This document shows, in pieces, positions 1 through 6,897 of a stretch of DNA of 8,995 nucleotides. How positions within the stretch are numbered: position 1 is the stretch's first letter; every line of letters starts with the position of its first letter. Source of the stretch: an uncultured Aquincola sp. Lineage in GTDB: Bacteria; Pseudomonadota; Gammaproteobacteria; Burkholderiales; Burkholderiaceae. The notes beneath the pieces were generated by a model, which searched no databases, had not been told where the DNA came from, and saw nothing but the letters and a program-made list of their open reading frames with translations. A program made the position numbers and the translations under genes. Location of the stretch: contig CAKZXL010000561.1 of the NCBI GenBank assembly GCA_937883885.1, positions 1 through 8,995 of the forward strand, written 5' to 3'.

Positions 1-1260
1 CATGATGCGCTCGACGTTTTCCACCACCACGATGGCGTCGTCCACCACGATGCCGATGACCAGCACCATGCCGAACATGGTCAGCACGTTGATCGAGAAG
101 CCCAGCGCCAGCAGCACCGCGAAGGTACCCAGCAGCGCCACCGGCACCACGATGGTCGGGATGATGGTGTAGCGCCAGTTCTGCAGGAACAGGAACATCA
201 CCAGGAACACCAGCACCACGGCCTCGAACAGCGTGTGCACCACCTGCTCGATGGAGATGCTGACGAAGCGCGAGGTGTCGTACGGGATCTCGTACTTGAC
301 GCCCTGCGGGAAGAACTTGGACAGCTCTTCCATGCGCGCGCGCACCGCGGTGGCGGTCTGCAGCGCATTGCCGGTGGGCGACAGCTGGATGCCGATGCCG
401 GTGGAGGGCTGGCCGTTCAGCCGTGCCGAGGTGGCATAGGCCTGGCCGCCCACCTCGATGCGGGCGACGTCGCGCAGCCGCACCGTGGAGCCGTCGGCAT
501 TGGCGCGCAGCACGATGTTGCCGAACTGCTGCGGCGAGCTCAGCTGGCCCTGCACCACCACGGTGGCGAAGATGCTCTGGCCCGGGACGTTGGGCAGGTC
601 GCCGATGGTGCCGGCAGAGACCTGCGCGTTCTGGGCGCGGATGGCGGCATTGACCTCGGTGGCCGACAGGTTGAAGCCCACCAGCTTGGCCGGGTCGATC
701 CAGATGCGCATCGCGCGCTCGGTGCCGAACAGCTGCGCCTGGCCCACGCCCGGCACGCGCTGCAGCTCGGGCAGCACGTTGCGCGAGGCGTAGTCACCCA
801 GCGCCACCGGGTCGTAGCGCGGGTCATCCGACGACAGGATGGTGAACATCAGGAAGTTGTTGCGCGACTTGTCCACGCGCACGCCCTGCTGCGTCACCGC
901 GGCCGGCAGGCGCGGAGTGGCGCGCGCCAGGCGGTTCTGCACGTCCACCTGCGCCAGCTCGGGGTTGGTGCCCGGCTCGAAGGTGATGGTGATCGAGCCG
1001 GTGCCGTCGGCCTGGGCCACCGACTCCATGTAGATGAGGCCGGGCGAGCCGTTCATCTCGCGCTCGATCACGCTGAGCACGGAGTCTTCCAGCGTCTGCG
1101 CCGAAGCGCCCGGGTAGGCGGTGTTGATCACGATGGCCGGCGGGGCCACCGTGGGGTACTGGGCCACCGGCAGCTGCTTGATCGCCACGCCGCCGAGCAC
1201 CAGGATGAACAAGGCGATCACCCACGCGAAGATCGGGCGATCGATGAAGAATTTGGCCAT
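1..1260 (-). CDS. RND multidrug efflux pump, inner-membrane permease (AcrB/MexB, HAE1 family), partial
   Basis: This is the proton-driven inner-membrane subunit of a tripartite efflux pump, which takes substrates from the periplasm and inner-membrane leaflet and passes them through the adaptor to an outer-membrane channel. The first 420 codons are present and the reading frame is open to the left edge, so roughly 60 % of the protein (a typical member has about 1,040-1,060 residues) lies outside. It starts MAKFFIDRPIFAWVIALF, the classic HAE1 opening with TM1 at about residues 9-28, followed by the porter domain (for example LPVAQYPTVAPP, then NTAYPGASAQTLEDSV). TM segments resume near residue 335 and the visible part ends VVDDAIVVVENVERIM. 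The paired aspartates fall at 407 and 408, the same numbering as the TM4 proton-relay pair of AcrB. The ATG is preceded by GAGGG about 6 nt upstream. It follows the adaptor gene after 30 bp and must be co-transcribed with it. The substrate range cannot be read from sequence. Confidence 0.95.
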   Translation of the reverse strand, partial: MAKFFIDRPIFAWVIALFILVLGGVAIKQLPVAQYPTVAPPAIVINTAYPGASAQTLEDSVLSVIEREMNGSPGLIYMESVAQADGTGSITITFEPGTNPELAQVDVQNRLARATPRLPAAVTQQGVRVDKSRNNFLMFTILSSDDPRYDPVALGDYASRNVLPELQRVPGVGQAQLFGTERAMRIWIDPAKLVGFNLSATEVNAAIRAQNAQVSAGTIGDLPNVPGQSIFATVVVQGQLSSPQQFGNIVLRANADGSTVRLRDVARIEVGGQAYATSARLNGQPSTGIGIQLSPTGNALQTATAVRARMEELSKFFPQGVKYEIPYDTSRFVSISIEQVVHTLFEAVVLVFLVMFLFLQNWRYTIIPTIVVPVALLGTFAVLLALGFSINVLTMFGMVLVIGIVVDDAIVVVENVERIM

Positions 1261-1290
1261 GGAGGTCCCTCGTTGCTGTGCCGCGAGGGC

Positions 1291-2583
1291 TTACTTGCTG
1301 GCGGCGCTGGCAGCGCCGGCCGGGTTGGAGGCAGCAGCGCCCGCGGCCGGGGCGGAAGCCCCCGCTGGCGCGCTGGCGGCATTGGGCGACCACGGCACCG
1401 GCTTGACCGGCGCACCGGGCACCATCATCTTCTGGAAGCCGTCGACGATCACCTGCTCGCCGGCCTTCAGGCCATCGAGCACGATCCACTGGTTGTTCTG
1501 GTTCTGGCCCAGCTTGACCTGGCGCGGCGCCGGCTTGCTGTCGGGGCCCACCACCAGCACCGTGTCGCCGGTGGCCGAGCGGGTGACCGCCTGCTGCGGC
1601 AGCAGGATGGCCTGCTCCAGCTGCGCCTGCTCGATGCGCACGCGCACGTACATGCCGGGCAGCAGCAGGCCGTCGGGGTTGGGCACTTCGGCGCGCAGCG
1701 TCACCTGGCCGCTGGTCTGGTCCACCGTCAGGTCGGAGAACAGCAGCTTGCCGGTGCGGCCGTATTCGGTGCCGTCGTCCAGCAGCAGGTGCACCACCGC
1801 CGATTCACCGCTGCCGGCACGTGCCAGCTTGCCCGCGGCCAGCGCACGGCGCAGGTTCAGCACCTCGGTGGCCGACTGGGTGAAGTTCACGTACATCGGG
1901 TTGATCTGCTGCACCACTGCCAGCGCGGTGACTTCGCCCTGGCCCACCAGCGCGCCTTCGGTCACCAGCGCGCGGCCGATGCGGCCCGAGATCGGCGAAG
2001 TGACGGCGGCATAACCGCGGTTGATGCCGGCGGTGCGCACCTGGGCGCGGGCCACGGCCACGTCGGCCTCGGCCTGCTTCTGCGCGGCCACGGCGTTCAC
2101 GTAGTCCTGCTTGCTGATGGCGTTGGCTTCGACCAGCGGCTTGTAGCGCTCGGCCTGGGCCTTGGTCTGGGCCACGTTGGCCTCGGCCCGCGCCAGCGAG
2201 GCCTGGGCGCTGGCCAGCGCGGCTTCGTACGGCGCGGCGTCGATCTCGAACAGCGGCTGGCCGGCGCGCACGTCGCTGCCCTCGCGGAACAGCCGCTTTT
2301 GCAGGATGCCGGCGGCGCGGGCGCGCACCTCGGCCACGCGCGAGGCTTCCAGCCGGCCGGGCAGCTCGGTCACCAGCCCCACGGACTGGGGCTGCACCGC
2401 CACCACGCCCACGGTAGCCGGCGGCATGCCGCCTCCGGGCGGGCCGCCCGCGCCGCCCTCTTCCTTCTTGCCGCAGGCGGCAAGCAGCACCGCGGCCGTG
2501 ATCACGGCCAGGGCGACTCGGGGGTTACGGGCGCGTTGCGAGGCGCCGAAAAAAGAAACAACGGCAGGCTTTGGTTGCAACAC
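1291..2583 (-). CDS. RND efflux periplasmic adaptor (membrane fusion) lipoprotein, AcrA/MexA family
   Basis: This adaptor links the RND permease to an outer-membrane channel. With the GTG start at 2583 the product is 430 aa. It has a basic n-region (about residues 17-22), a hydrophobic stretch at 23-34, and a lipobox L34-A35-A36-C37, predicting a lipid-anchored periplasmic protein after signal peptidase II cleavage. A lipoyl half-motif (RARAAGILQKRLFREGSDV) lies at about 87-105. An Ala/Gln-rich helical hairpin that should form the coiled coil spans about 118-185. A second lipoyl half with TSPISGRIG and then beta-barrel and membrane-proximal segments follow (LLLPGMYVRVRI; IVDGFQKMMVPGAPV). The frame is open further, to an ATG at 2658, but that ATG lies inside the operator/promoter; GTG 2583 has AAGGA 8 nt upstream and gives a normal lipoprotein signal. 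TTG 2580 is the next alternative. The last 30 residues (401-430) are an Ala/Ser/Pro-rich tail unlike the folded core. It is the first gene of the pump operon. Confidence 0.93.
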   Translation of the reverse strand: MLQPKPAVVSFFGASQRARNPRVALAVITAAVLLAACGKKEEGGAGGPPGGGMPPATVGVVAVQPQSVGLVTELPGRLEASRVAEVRARAAGILQKRLFREGSDVRAGQPLFEIDAAPYEAALASAQASLARAEANVAQTKAQAERYKPLVEANAISKQDYVNAVAAQKQAEADVAVARAQVRTAGINRGYAAVTSPISGRIGRALVTEGALVGQGEVTALAVVQQINPMYVNFTQSATEVLNLRRALAAGKLARAGSGESAVVHLLLDDGTEYGRTGKLLFSDLTVDQTSGQVTLRAEVPNPDGLLLPGMYVRVRIEQAQLEQAILLPQQAVTRSATGDTVLVVGPDSKPAPRQVKLGQNQNNQWIVLDGLKAGEQVIVDGFQKMMVPGAPVKPVPWSPNAASAPAGASAPAAGAAASNPAGAASAASK

Positions 2584-2591
2584 GGTGCAAG

Positions 2592-2596
2592 TCCTT
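2592..2596 (-). promoter_or_regulatory. Ribosome binding site of the efflux adaptor gene
   Basis: AAGGA on the minus strand lies 8 nt before GTG 2583. It decides the start, since the longer in-frame ATG at 2658 would have to be translated from inside the operator. Confidence 0.6.
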
Positions 2597-2648
2597 GAAG
2601 GGTTTTTCTTGGAGAGGCTGCGGGAATACCCGTAGCCCGGTCGGCCGC

Positions 2649-2680
2649 GAGTATACATACAGACTAGAATGTATGCACAA
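2649..2680 (-). promoter_or_regulatory. Candidate promoter of the efflux operon
   Basis: On the minus strand, -10 TATACT (2655-2650) lies downstream of a -35-like TTGTGC (2680-2675, 19-bp spacer) or TGTGCA (2679-2674, 18-bp spacer). Transcription would begin near 2642 and give a leader of about 60 nt before GTG 2583. The long spacer is almost filled by the operator palindrome, a layout expected for a repressed promoter. The -35 match is mediocre and no start site has been mapped. Confidence 0.45.
2654..2677. promoter_or_regulatory. AcrR-type operator palindrome between repressor and efflux genes
   Basis: A left arm TACATACA (2654-2661) and a right arm ATGTATGCA (2669-2677) are separated by 7 nt. 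From memory the E. coli AcrR operator has the same left arm, the same 7-nt gap and a right arm ATGTATGTA, so 18 of 24 positions agree and the only arm difference is T to C at 2676. The dyad is centred at 2665.5 with one mismatch. It lies in the divergent region between the adaptor (minus) and the TetR gene (plus), where binding would repress the pump and probably the regulator itself. On the plus strand a TAGAAT at 2665-2670 could serve as -10 for the regulator, but no -35 matches. Confidence 0.8.
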
Positions 2681-2723
2681 CGCCCCCAGCTGATGAGGGC
2701 CCTACGACTGACAACGCATCGAC

Positions 2724-3350
2724 ATGGCCCGCAAGACCAAGGAAGAAGCCCTCGCCACCCGCGCCAGCATTCTGGACGCGGCGGAGCTGCTGTTCCACCG
2801 TCAGGGCGTGTCGCGCACCTCTCTGCACGACATCGCAGCGGCCGCCGGCGTCACCCGCGGTGCGGTGTACTGGCATTTCAAGGACAAGGCCGATGTGTTC
2901 ACCCAGATGATGGACAGGGTCTGCCTGCCGGTGGAAGAAGGCGGTGCCGCGTTGATGGCCGATGCCGGGCTGGTGGGCTTGCGCACCCATCTGGACGAGG
3001 TGTTTGCCCTGGTCACCCACGACGAGCAGGCGCGCCGCGTGCTCGAGATCGCCACCCAGAAGGTGGAATACGTGGATGAGCTGCTGGCCGTGCGCAGCCG
3101 ACATCTGGAGGTGCGCGACGGCCATGTGGCCCGCCTCGCCGAGCTGCTGGAAAAGGCGCAGGCGCAGGGCGAGGTGCCGCGCCAGCGGCCGGCGCGTGAG
3201 CTGGCGCTCGGTCTGCACGCGGTGGTGGACGGTCTGCTGCACAACTGGCTGCTCGACCCCAGTGCCTTCGACCTGCAGAGGGTGGGCCGGATGACGGTGG
3301 CGGTGTACCTCGCCGGGCTCGCCGACGCGCAGGCCTGCAGCGCCGCATGA
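2724..3350 (+). CDS. TetR/AcrR-family transcriptional repressor of the divergent RND pump
   Basis: A 208-aa repressor in the TetR size range. The N-terminal DNA-binding domain (residues 1-60) is very close to AcrR/TtgR: it starts MARKTKEEA, with ILDAAELLF at 16-24 and the helix-turn-helix at about 33-52 reading SLHDIAAAAGVTRGAVYWHF, then KDKADVF. Arg45 in the recognition helix aligns with Arg45 of E. coli AcrR, a position known for loss-of-repression mutations. The remainder (about 65-208) is the helical ligand-binding and dimer domain, whose inducer cannot be predicted. The start is the first ATG in frame; its Shine-Dalgarno is poor, so low expression is plausible. It is transcribed divergently from the pump genes across the operator at 2654-2677, so it probably represses the pump and itself. 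Its TGA overlaps the ATG of the following gene. I leave the symbol empty because acrR, ttgR and similar names cannot be told apart here. Confidence 0.93.
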   Translation: MARKTKEEALATRASILDAAELLFHRQGVSRTSLHDIAAAAGVTRGAVYWHFKDKADVFTQMMDRVCLPVEEGGAALMADAGLVGLRTHLDEVFALVTHDEQARRVLEIATQKVEYVDELLAVRSRHLEVRDGHVARLAELLEKAQAQGEVPRQRPARELALGLHAVVDGLLHNWLLDPSAFDLQRVGRMTVAVYLAGLADAQACSAA

Positions 3351-4414
3351 CGCGTCGGCGCTCCGGCGATGCGCCTGCCATGCCGTCGCTGTTCGACGCC
3401 GCTGCGCTGCCAGCGCCGTGCGCTGCCGCCGACAGCACCGGGCAACTGCAGCCGGCGCTGGCGCCGGCCGAGGTGCAGGCCCTTGCCAACGCCCTGCACC
3501 AGCGCTTCGGCGGACGGCTGCGGCTGGGCACCTCATCCTGGAGCTTTCCGGGCTGGCACGGACTGGTGTGGGGACGTGCTTATGGCCGCCCCACCCTGGC
3601 CCGCCGCGGGCTGACCGCTTATCACCAACACCCGCTGCTGCGCACCGTCAGCCTGGACCGCGCCTTCTACCGGCCGCTGCAGGCGGCCACCTATGCCGGC
3701 CTGGCCGAACAGGTGCCGGCCGACTTCCGCTTCGTGGTCAAGGCGCCGGCGCTGGTGACCGATGCCACGCTGCGCGAGGCGGCCACCGGCAAGGCGCTGC
3801 ACGCCAACCCGGCCTTCCTCGATCCGCAACGCAGCGTCGCCGAGGTGCTGCAGCCCGCGCTGCAAGGCCTGGGGCCGGCGCTGGGCGTGCTGGTGTTCCA
3901 GCTCTCGCCATTGCCGGTGGACTGGCTGCGCGACGAAGCGCGCCTGCATGGCGCGCTCGACGCGCTGTGGCAGGCCGTGATGCCGGCCCTGCCGATCGGC
4001 GACCACCGCCCGCTGGTGGCGCTGGAAGTGCGGGACGCCGAGCTGATGACGCCGGCCCTGGCGCAGCTGCTGCGCCGCCATGGGGTGCGCTGGTGCGCCG
4101 GCCTGCACGACCGCATGCCGACCATGACGGAGCAACTGCCCATGCTGCGGGCGATGTGGCCCGGGCCGCTGGTGTGCCGGTGGAACCTGCAGAAGGGCCA
4201 GCGTTATGCGCAGGCCAAGGATGCCTGGGCGCCGTTCAACCGGCTGCAGGCCCCGGACGAGGCCACGCGCGAGGCGCTGGCCCGGGTGATCGCCGGCACG
4301 CTGGCGGCGGGTGAAACCGCCTGGGTGACGATCAACAACAAGGCCGAAGGCTCGGCCCCGTTGAGTGTGCTGGCACTGGCGCAGGCCGTGCTGCGCCAGA
4401 GCGATGCCGCTTAG
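3347..4414 (+). CDS. DUF72 (YecE-like) family protein of unknown function
   Basis: A 355-aa protein of the DUF72 family, predicted TIM-barrel-like proteins without an established biochemical role. Family signals are [13 protein letters not shown] at 58-70, the [14 protein letters not shown] stretch (usual form EVNSTFYR), FRFVVKAP in the next strand, LVALEVRD in mid-protein, and a C-terminal [16 protein letters not shown]. The usual E-x-N pair before the TFYR element is replaced by S-x-D here, which I believe marks a proteobacterial subfamily rather than damage. About 57 N-terminal residues, rich in Ala and Pro, precede the domain, making the protein longer than the 240-300 aa common in the family. 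The ATG at 3347 overlaps the TetR stop (ATGA), implying translational coupling; the internal ATG at 3380 (MPSLFDAA) is an alternative start. Its TAG interlocks with the stop of convergent sodB. Confidence 0.9.
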   Translation: MTRRRSGDAPAMPSLFDAAALPAPCAAADSTGQLQPALAPAEVQALANALHQRFGGRLRLGTSSWSFPGWHGLVWGRAYGRPTLARRGLTAYHQHPLLRTVSLDRAFYRPLQAATYAGLAEQVPADFRFVVKAPALVTDATLREAATGKALHANPAFLDPQRSVAEVLQPALQGLGPALGVLVFQLSPLPVDWLRDEARLHGALDALWQAVMPALPIGDHRPLVALEVRDAELMTPALAQLLRRHGVRWCAGLHDRMPTMTEQLPMLRAMWPGPLVCRWNLQKGQRYAQAKDAWAPFNRLQAPDEATREALARVIAGTLAAGETAWVTINNKAEGSAPLSVLALAQAVLRQSDAA

Positions 4415-4992
4415 GCCGCGTTCTTGGCCGCGAATTCCCAGTTCACCAGCTTGTCGAGGAAGGTCTCGACGAACTTGGGGCGCAGGTTGCGGTAGTCGAT
4501 GTAGTAGGCGTGTTCCCACACGTCCACGGTCAGCACCGGGGTGTCGCCGGTGGTCAGCGGGGTGCCGGCGGCGCCCATGTTGACGATGTCCAGCGAGCCG
4601 TCGGCCTTCTTGACCAGCCAGGTCCAGCCCGAGCCGAAGTTGCCCACGGCGCTCTTGACGAAGGCTTCGCGGAAGGCGGCGTAGCTGCCCCACTTGGCGT
4701 TGATGGCCTCGGCCAGCGCGCCGGTGGGCTCGCCGCCGCCGTTGGGGGTCATGCAGTTCCAGAAGAAGGTGTGGTTCCAGATCTGCGCGGCGTTGTTGTA
4801 GATGCCGCCGGACGACTTCTTGATGACGTCCTCGAGCTGCATCTCCTCGAACTCGGTGCCCTTTTGCAGGTTGTTCAGGTTCACCACGTAGGCGTTGTGA
4901 TGCTTGCCGTGGTGGTATTCGAGCGTCTCTTGGCTGTAGTGCGGTGCCAGCGCGTCGATCGCGTAAGGCAGGGGGGGCAGCACTCGTTCCAT
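4411..4992 (-). CDS. sodB: Superoxide dismutase [Fe]
   Basis: This cytoplasmic enzyme converts superoxide to oxygen and hydrogen peroxide. The product is 193 aa, the standard Fe-SOD length. Metal ligands fall at the same numbers as in E. coli SodB counted with Met: His27 (in [11 protein letters not shown]), His74 (WNHTFFW), Asp157 and His161 (DVWEHAYY, the Fe/Mn-SOD signature). Gln70 in NNAAQIW is the second-sphere glutamine position typical of the iron form, so iron is preferred over manganese. Two ATGs stand in frame at 4998 and 4992; I choose 4992 because GAGGA then sits 6 nt upstream, whereas it abuts the first ATG, and because [11 protein letters not shown] matches the usual family start. 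The frame is open far upstream into xseA, but that extension is a shadow. It lies 101 bp downstream of xseA on the same strand with its own candidate promoter, and ends 4 bp into the DUF72 gene. Confidence 0.97.
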   Translation of the reverse strand: MERVLPPLPYAIDALAPHYSQETLEYHHGKHHNAYVVNLNNLQKGTEFEEMQLEDVIKKSSGGIYNNAAQIWNHTFFWNCMTPNGGGEPTGALAEAINAKWGSYAAFREAFVKSAVGNFGSGWTWLVKKADGSLDIVNMGAAGTPLTTGDTPVLTVDVWEHAYYIDYRNLRPKFVETFLDKLVNWEFAAKNAA

Positions 4993-4998
4993 GATCAT

Positions 4999-5003
4999 TC
5001 CTC
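4999..5003 (-). promoter_or_regulatory. Ribosome binding site of sodB
   Basis: GAGGA on the minus strand sits 6 nt before ATG 4992 and directly against ATG 4998, so it selects the downstream start. Confidence 0.65.
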
Positions 5004-5049
5004 GTTGTTGAGCCGGTCGTACCGACGGGTGGAGCGGTTTGGCGGGCGC

Positions 5050-5078
5050 ATTGTAGGCAGCACCCTGGCGTCGTTCGA
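5050..5078 (-). promoter_or_regulatory. Candidate sodB promoter
   Basis: A good -10, TACAAT (5055-5050, 5 of 6 to consensus), lies 58 nt before the sodB ATG. At 17-bp spacing the -35 is TCGAAC (5078-5073), only 3 of 6. A better -35, TTGACG (5084-5079), is 23 bp away, which is too far for a normal promoter. The weak -35 would suit an activated or modest promoter. It overlaps the inverted repeat at 5060-5090. Confidence 0.4.
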
Positions 5079-5090
5079 CGTCAAGGGTGC
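5060..5090. repeat. Nested inverted repeat between xseA and sodB
   Basis: Outer arms GCACCCT (5060-5066) and AGGGTGC (5084-5090) are perfectly complementary over 7 bp. Inside them CGTCG (5069-5073) and CGACG (5076-5080) form a second stem. It begins 3 bp past the xseA stop and covers the -35 and spacer of the candidate sodB promoter. No T-run follows on the minus strand, so it is not a standard intrinsic terminator. It could be a transcript-end stabilising hairpin for xseA, a partial terminator, or an operator. Confidence 0.6.
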
Positions 5091-5093
5091 ATG

Positions 5094-6512
5094 TCACACA
5101 GCGGCGTCCGGAGAAGGCCTGGCCACCGGGGTTTGGGGGTGCACTTCCTGCACCACCGCGTCGGCGCGGCCATCGGCAAACACCGCAGCAATGCGCGAGC
5201 CCGGCTGCACCGCCGTGGCCGAGGTGATGGCATGGCCGTCTTCGCCAGTGACCCAGGCGTAGCCGCGCTGCAGCACCCGCCCGGGGTCCAGCGCATGCAG
5301 CCGGCCAGCCAGGTGCTGCAGCCGCCCATCGGCGCGGGCCAGCGGCGCCTGCGGCGCACGGGGCAGCCGCTCGCCCACCTGCTGCAGCCGCGCCTGCGCC
5401 CGTGAGAGCTGCTGCGCCAGCGCCCGGTGCAGGCGCGAGGCCGCCTGCTGCTGGCCCAGCGCGGCCTGCTGCATCGCCTGCCGCAAGGCCTGCTGGCGAC
5501 GGTGGTCCAGTTGCTGCAGCCGCTGGCCGTGGCGGGCCAGCGCCTGCGCCGGCCGCGCCAGCTGCATCGCACGGCGGTCCAGGTGCTGGGCCTGGCTGTC
5601 CAGCCGGCGGTGCACCAGCGTCTGCAGCCGGTGGGCCAGCGTGGCCAGGCGGTCGAGCGAATCGGCACGGGCCGGCGACACCAGCTCGGCCGCGGCCGTG
5701 GGCGTGGGTGCGCGCAGGTCGGCCGCAAAGTCGCACAGCGACACATCCGTCTCGTGGCCCACGCCGCACACCAGCGGAATGGGCGAATCGGCCACCGCGC
5801 GCACCACGCGCTCGTCGTTGAAAGCCCAGAGGTCTTCCAGCGAGCCGCCGCCGCGGCACAGGATCAGCGTGTCCACCTCCTGGCGCTGCGCGGCACGCTG
5901 CAGCGCCGCCACCAGCGAAGCCGGTGCCTCCGGCCCCTGCACCAGGCTGGGGTACACGATCACTTCCACCTGCGGCGCACGCCGCTGCAAGGCGGTGAGC
6001 ACGTCGTGCAGCGCGGCAGCGCCCAGCGAGGTGACCACGCCCACCCGCTGCGGATAGGCGGGCAGCGGCCGCTTGCGCTCGGGGCTGAACAGTCCCTGCG
6101 CTTCCAGCCGGGCCTTCAGCCGCAGGAACTGCTCGTACAAGGAGCCGGCGCCCACCTGCTGCATGGCTTCAACCACCAGCTGCAGTTCGCCGCGCGCCTC
6201 GTACACGGCCAGGCGGCCCCGCAGTTCCACCTGCTGGCCGTCGCGCGGCTGGAAGTCCACCAGCGCCGCAGCGCGGCGGAACATGGCGCAGCGCAGCGCG
6301 CCGGCAGCGCCATCGCTGTCCTTCAACGTGAAGTAGCAGTGGCCGCTGGCGGCGCGGGTATAGCCGCTGAGTTCGCCGCGAACCGATACGGCCCCAAAAC
6401 GCGCCGCCAGCGCATCGCCAGCGGCCAGCAGCAGCGGCGCGACGCCCCAGATCTGGCGCCCGGGCGCCCCGCCCTGGAGCATGCTCATCGGGCGCGCCCC
6501 GAGGGTGGGCAC
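5094..6512 (-). CDS. xseA: Exodeoxyribonuclease VII large subunit
   Basis: This is the catalytic subunit of exonuclease VII, which degrades single-stranded DNA from both ends with the small subunit XseB (not in this window). With GTG 6512 it is 472 aa, against 456 in E. coli. An N-terminal OB-fold domain (about 20-120) contains [22 protein letters not shown]. The catalytic domain follows with [23 protein letters not shown] and [27 protein letters not shown]. Asp170, Arg220, His253 and Asp256 each sit exactly 15 residues after the E. coli essential set Asp155, Arg205, His238, Asp241. The usual TSPxGAA loop reads TSLGAAA. A long Gln/Arg/Ala-rich coiled coil covers about 290-410, and the C-terminal segment has [17 protein letters not shown] 6512 has GGAG 8 nt upstream; ATGs at 6488 and 6482 are possible later starts with poorer ribosome sites. 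It is first in the minus-strand pair with sodB and diverges from exbB. Confidence 0.95.
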   Translation of the reverse strand: MPTLGARPMSMLQGGAPGRQIWGVAPLLLAAGDALAARFGAVSVRGELSGYTRAASGHCYFTLKDSDGAAGALRCAMFRRAAALVDFQPRDGQQVELRGRLAVYEARGELQLVVEAMQQVGAGSLYEQFLRLKARLEAQGLFSPERKRPLPAYPQRVGVVTSLGAAALHDVLTALQRRAPQVEVIVYPSLVQGPEAPASLVAALQRAAQRQEVDTLILCRGGGSLEDLWAFNDERVVRAVADSPIPLVCGVGHETDVSLCDFAADLRAPTPTAAAELVSPARADSLDRLATLAHRLQTLVHRRLDSQAQHLDRRAMQLARPAQALARHGQRLQQLDHRRQQALRQAMQQAALGQQQAASRLHRALAQQLSRAQARLQQVGERLPRAPQAPLARADGRLQHLAGRLHALDPGRVLQRGYAWVTGEDGHAITSATAVQPGSRIAAVFADGRADAVVQEVHPQTPVARPSPDAAV

Positions 6513-6682
6513 TGGGAGAACTCCACAAGGCGGCGCACCCCGGGGCAGCTGCTCAATGCACCCGTCACCGGGCTGTCATTTTCGTCTAAGTGCTTGATTT
6601 TCAAAGACAACACGGTGCCTCAATTTTCAGCAATCTAGTGCGGGGCCAATGATTTCGCGCGTTTGCGGCGAACTCAACATGG

Positions 6683-6703
6683 TTGCCCACAAAGTTATCC
6701 ACA
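6683..6703 (+). promoter_or_regulatory. DnaA box pair (one consensus, one degenerate)
   Basis: TTATCCACA at 6695-6703 is an exact match to the strict DnaA box consensus TTATNCACA. TTGCCCACA at 6683-6691 differs from it at two positions, and the starts are 12 bp apart. The pair sits about 195-215 bp ahead of the exbB start and 170-190 bp ahead of the xseA start. A single 9-mer can occur by chance, but this one is AT-rich in a GC-rich genome. No dnaA, dnaN or parAB is in view, so this is not evidence of the chromosomal origin. Confidence 0.5.
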
Positions 6704-6833
6704 GGAGCCGTGGATTGGTGGATTGTCAAGTGCAGGCCGTGGAGTGCCCACGCCAAGTGAGCGAACACAAGCGCGCCGCAGGGGGTGGTTCAAAGGGCGG
6801 CAGGCCGCGCCGGGCCGGGTGAAAGCATGGCCC

Positions 6834-6839
6834 CATAAT
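6834..6839 (+). promoter_or_regulatory. Possible -10 element of the exbB-exbD-lpxK operon
   Basis: CATAAT (5 of 6 to TATAAT) stands in otherwise GC-rich sequence 59 nt before GTG 6898. No recognisable -35 is found 16-18 bp upstream, so the call rests on the -10 and its position only. Confidence 0.3.
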
Positions 6840-6897
6840 CGCGCCTCGTTGGACGGCTGGCACCGCGGTGGCGCTGGCGCAATCCCTGGGATCAAGC

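Larger units (their letters stand above)
6513..6897. other. Intergenic spacer between divergent xseA and exbB
   Basis: About 385 bp without a convincing gene. The part from about 6575 to 6660 is clearly richer in A and T than the rest of the window and must carry the xseA promoter and perhaps the exbB promoter, but I find no pair of boxes good enough to name for xseA. Visible elements are a short dyad CCCG/CGGG (6561-6572), a TTGATTTTCAA inverted repeat (6594-6604), a DnaA box (6695-6703), a tandem 8-mer GTGGATTG (6710-6725), and a small stem CGTGG/CCACG (6738-6752). Plus-strand frames that run through here into exbB or exbD lack family similarity before the real starts. Confidence 0.7.

Noticed and set aside
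235..2598. 787-codon plus-strand open frame opposite the efflux genes
   Set aside because: The translation is a His/Gly/Arg/Ala-rich string without domain logic. The minus-strand frames over the same DNA give clear AcrA and AcrB family proteins. It is an antisense artefact of high GC content.
5079..5084. TTGACG as the sodB -35 box
   Set aside because: The spacing to TACAAT is 23 bp, beyond the workable range for a sigma-70 type promoter.
4993..5859. Upstream extension of the sodB frame (N-terminal ~289 residues)
   Set aside because: It overlaps xseA in another phase, is Ala/Gly/Arg/Pro low complexity, and SodB is complete from 4992.
6561..6572. Dyad CCCG-TCAC-CGGG followed by a few T residues as a terminator
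   Set aside because: The stem is only 4 bp, the T stretch is 9 bp away and interrupted, and no gene ends nearby on either strand.
5427..6638. 403-codon plus-strand frame opposite xseA
   Set aside because: The composition is that of an antisense shadow (Arg/Gln/His/Ala), and xseA has all four catalytic residues in order on the other strand.
6738..6752. Stem CGTGG/CCACG as a riboswitch or attenuator of exbB
   Set aside because: A 5-bp stem is expected by chance in GC-rich DNA, and no known riboswitch features surround it.
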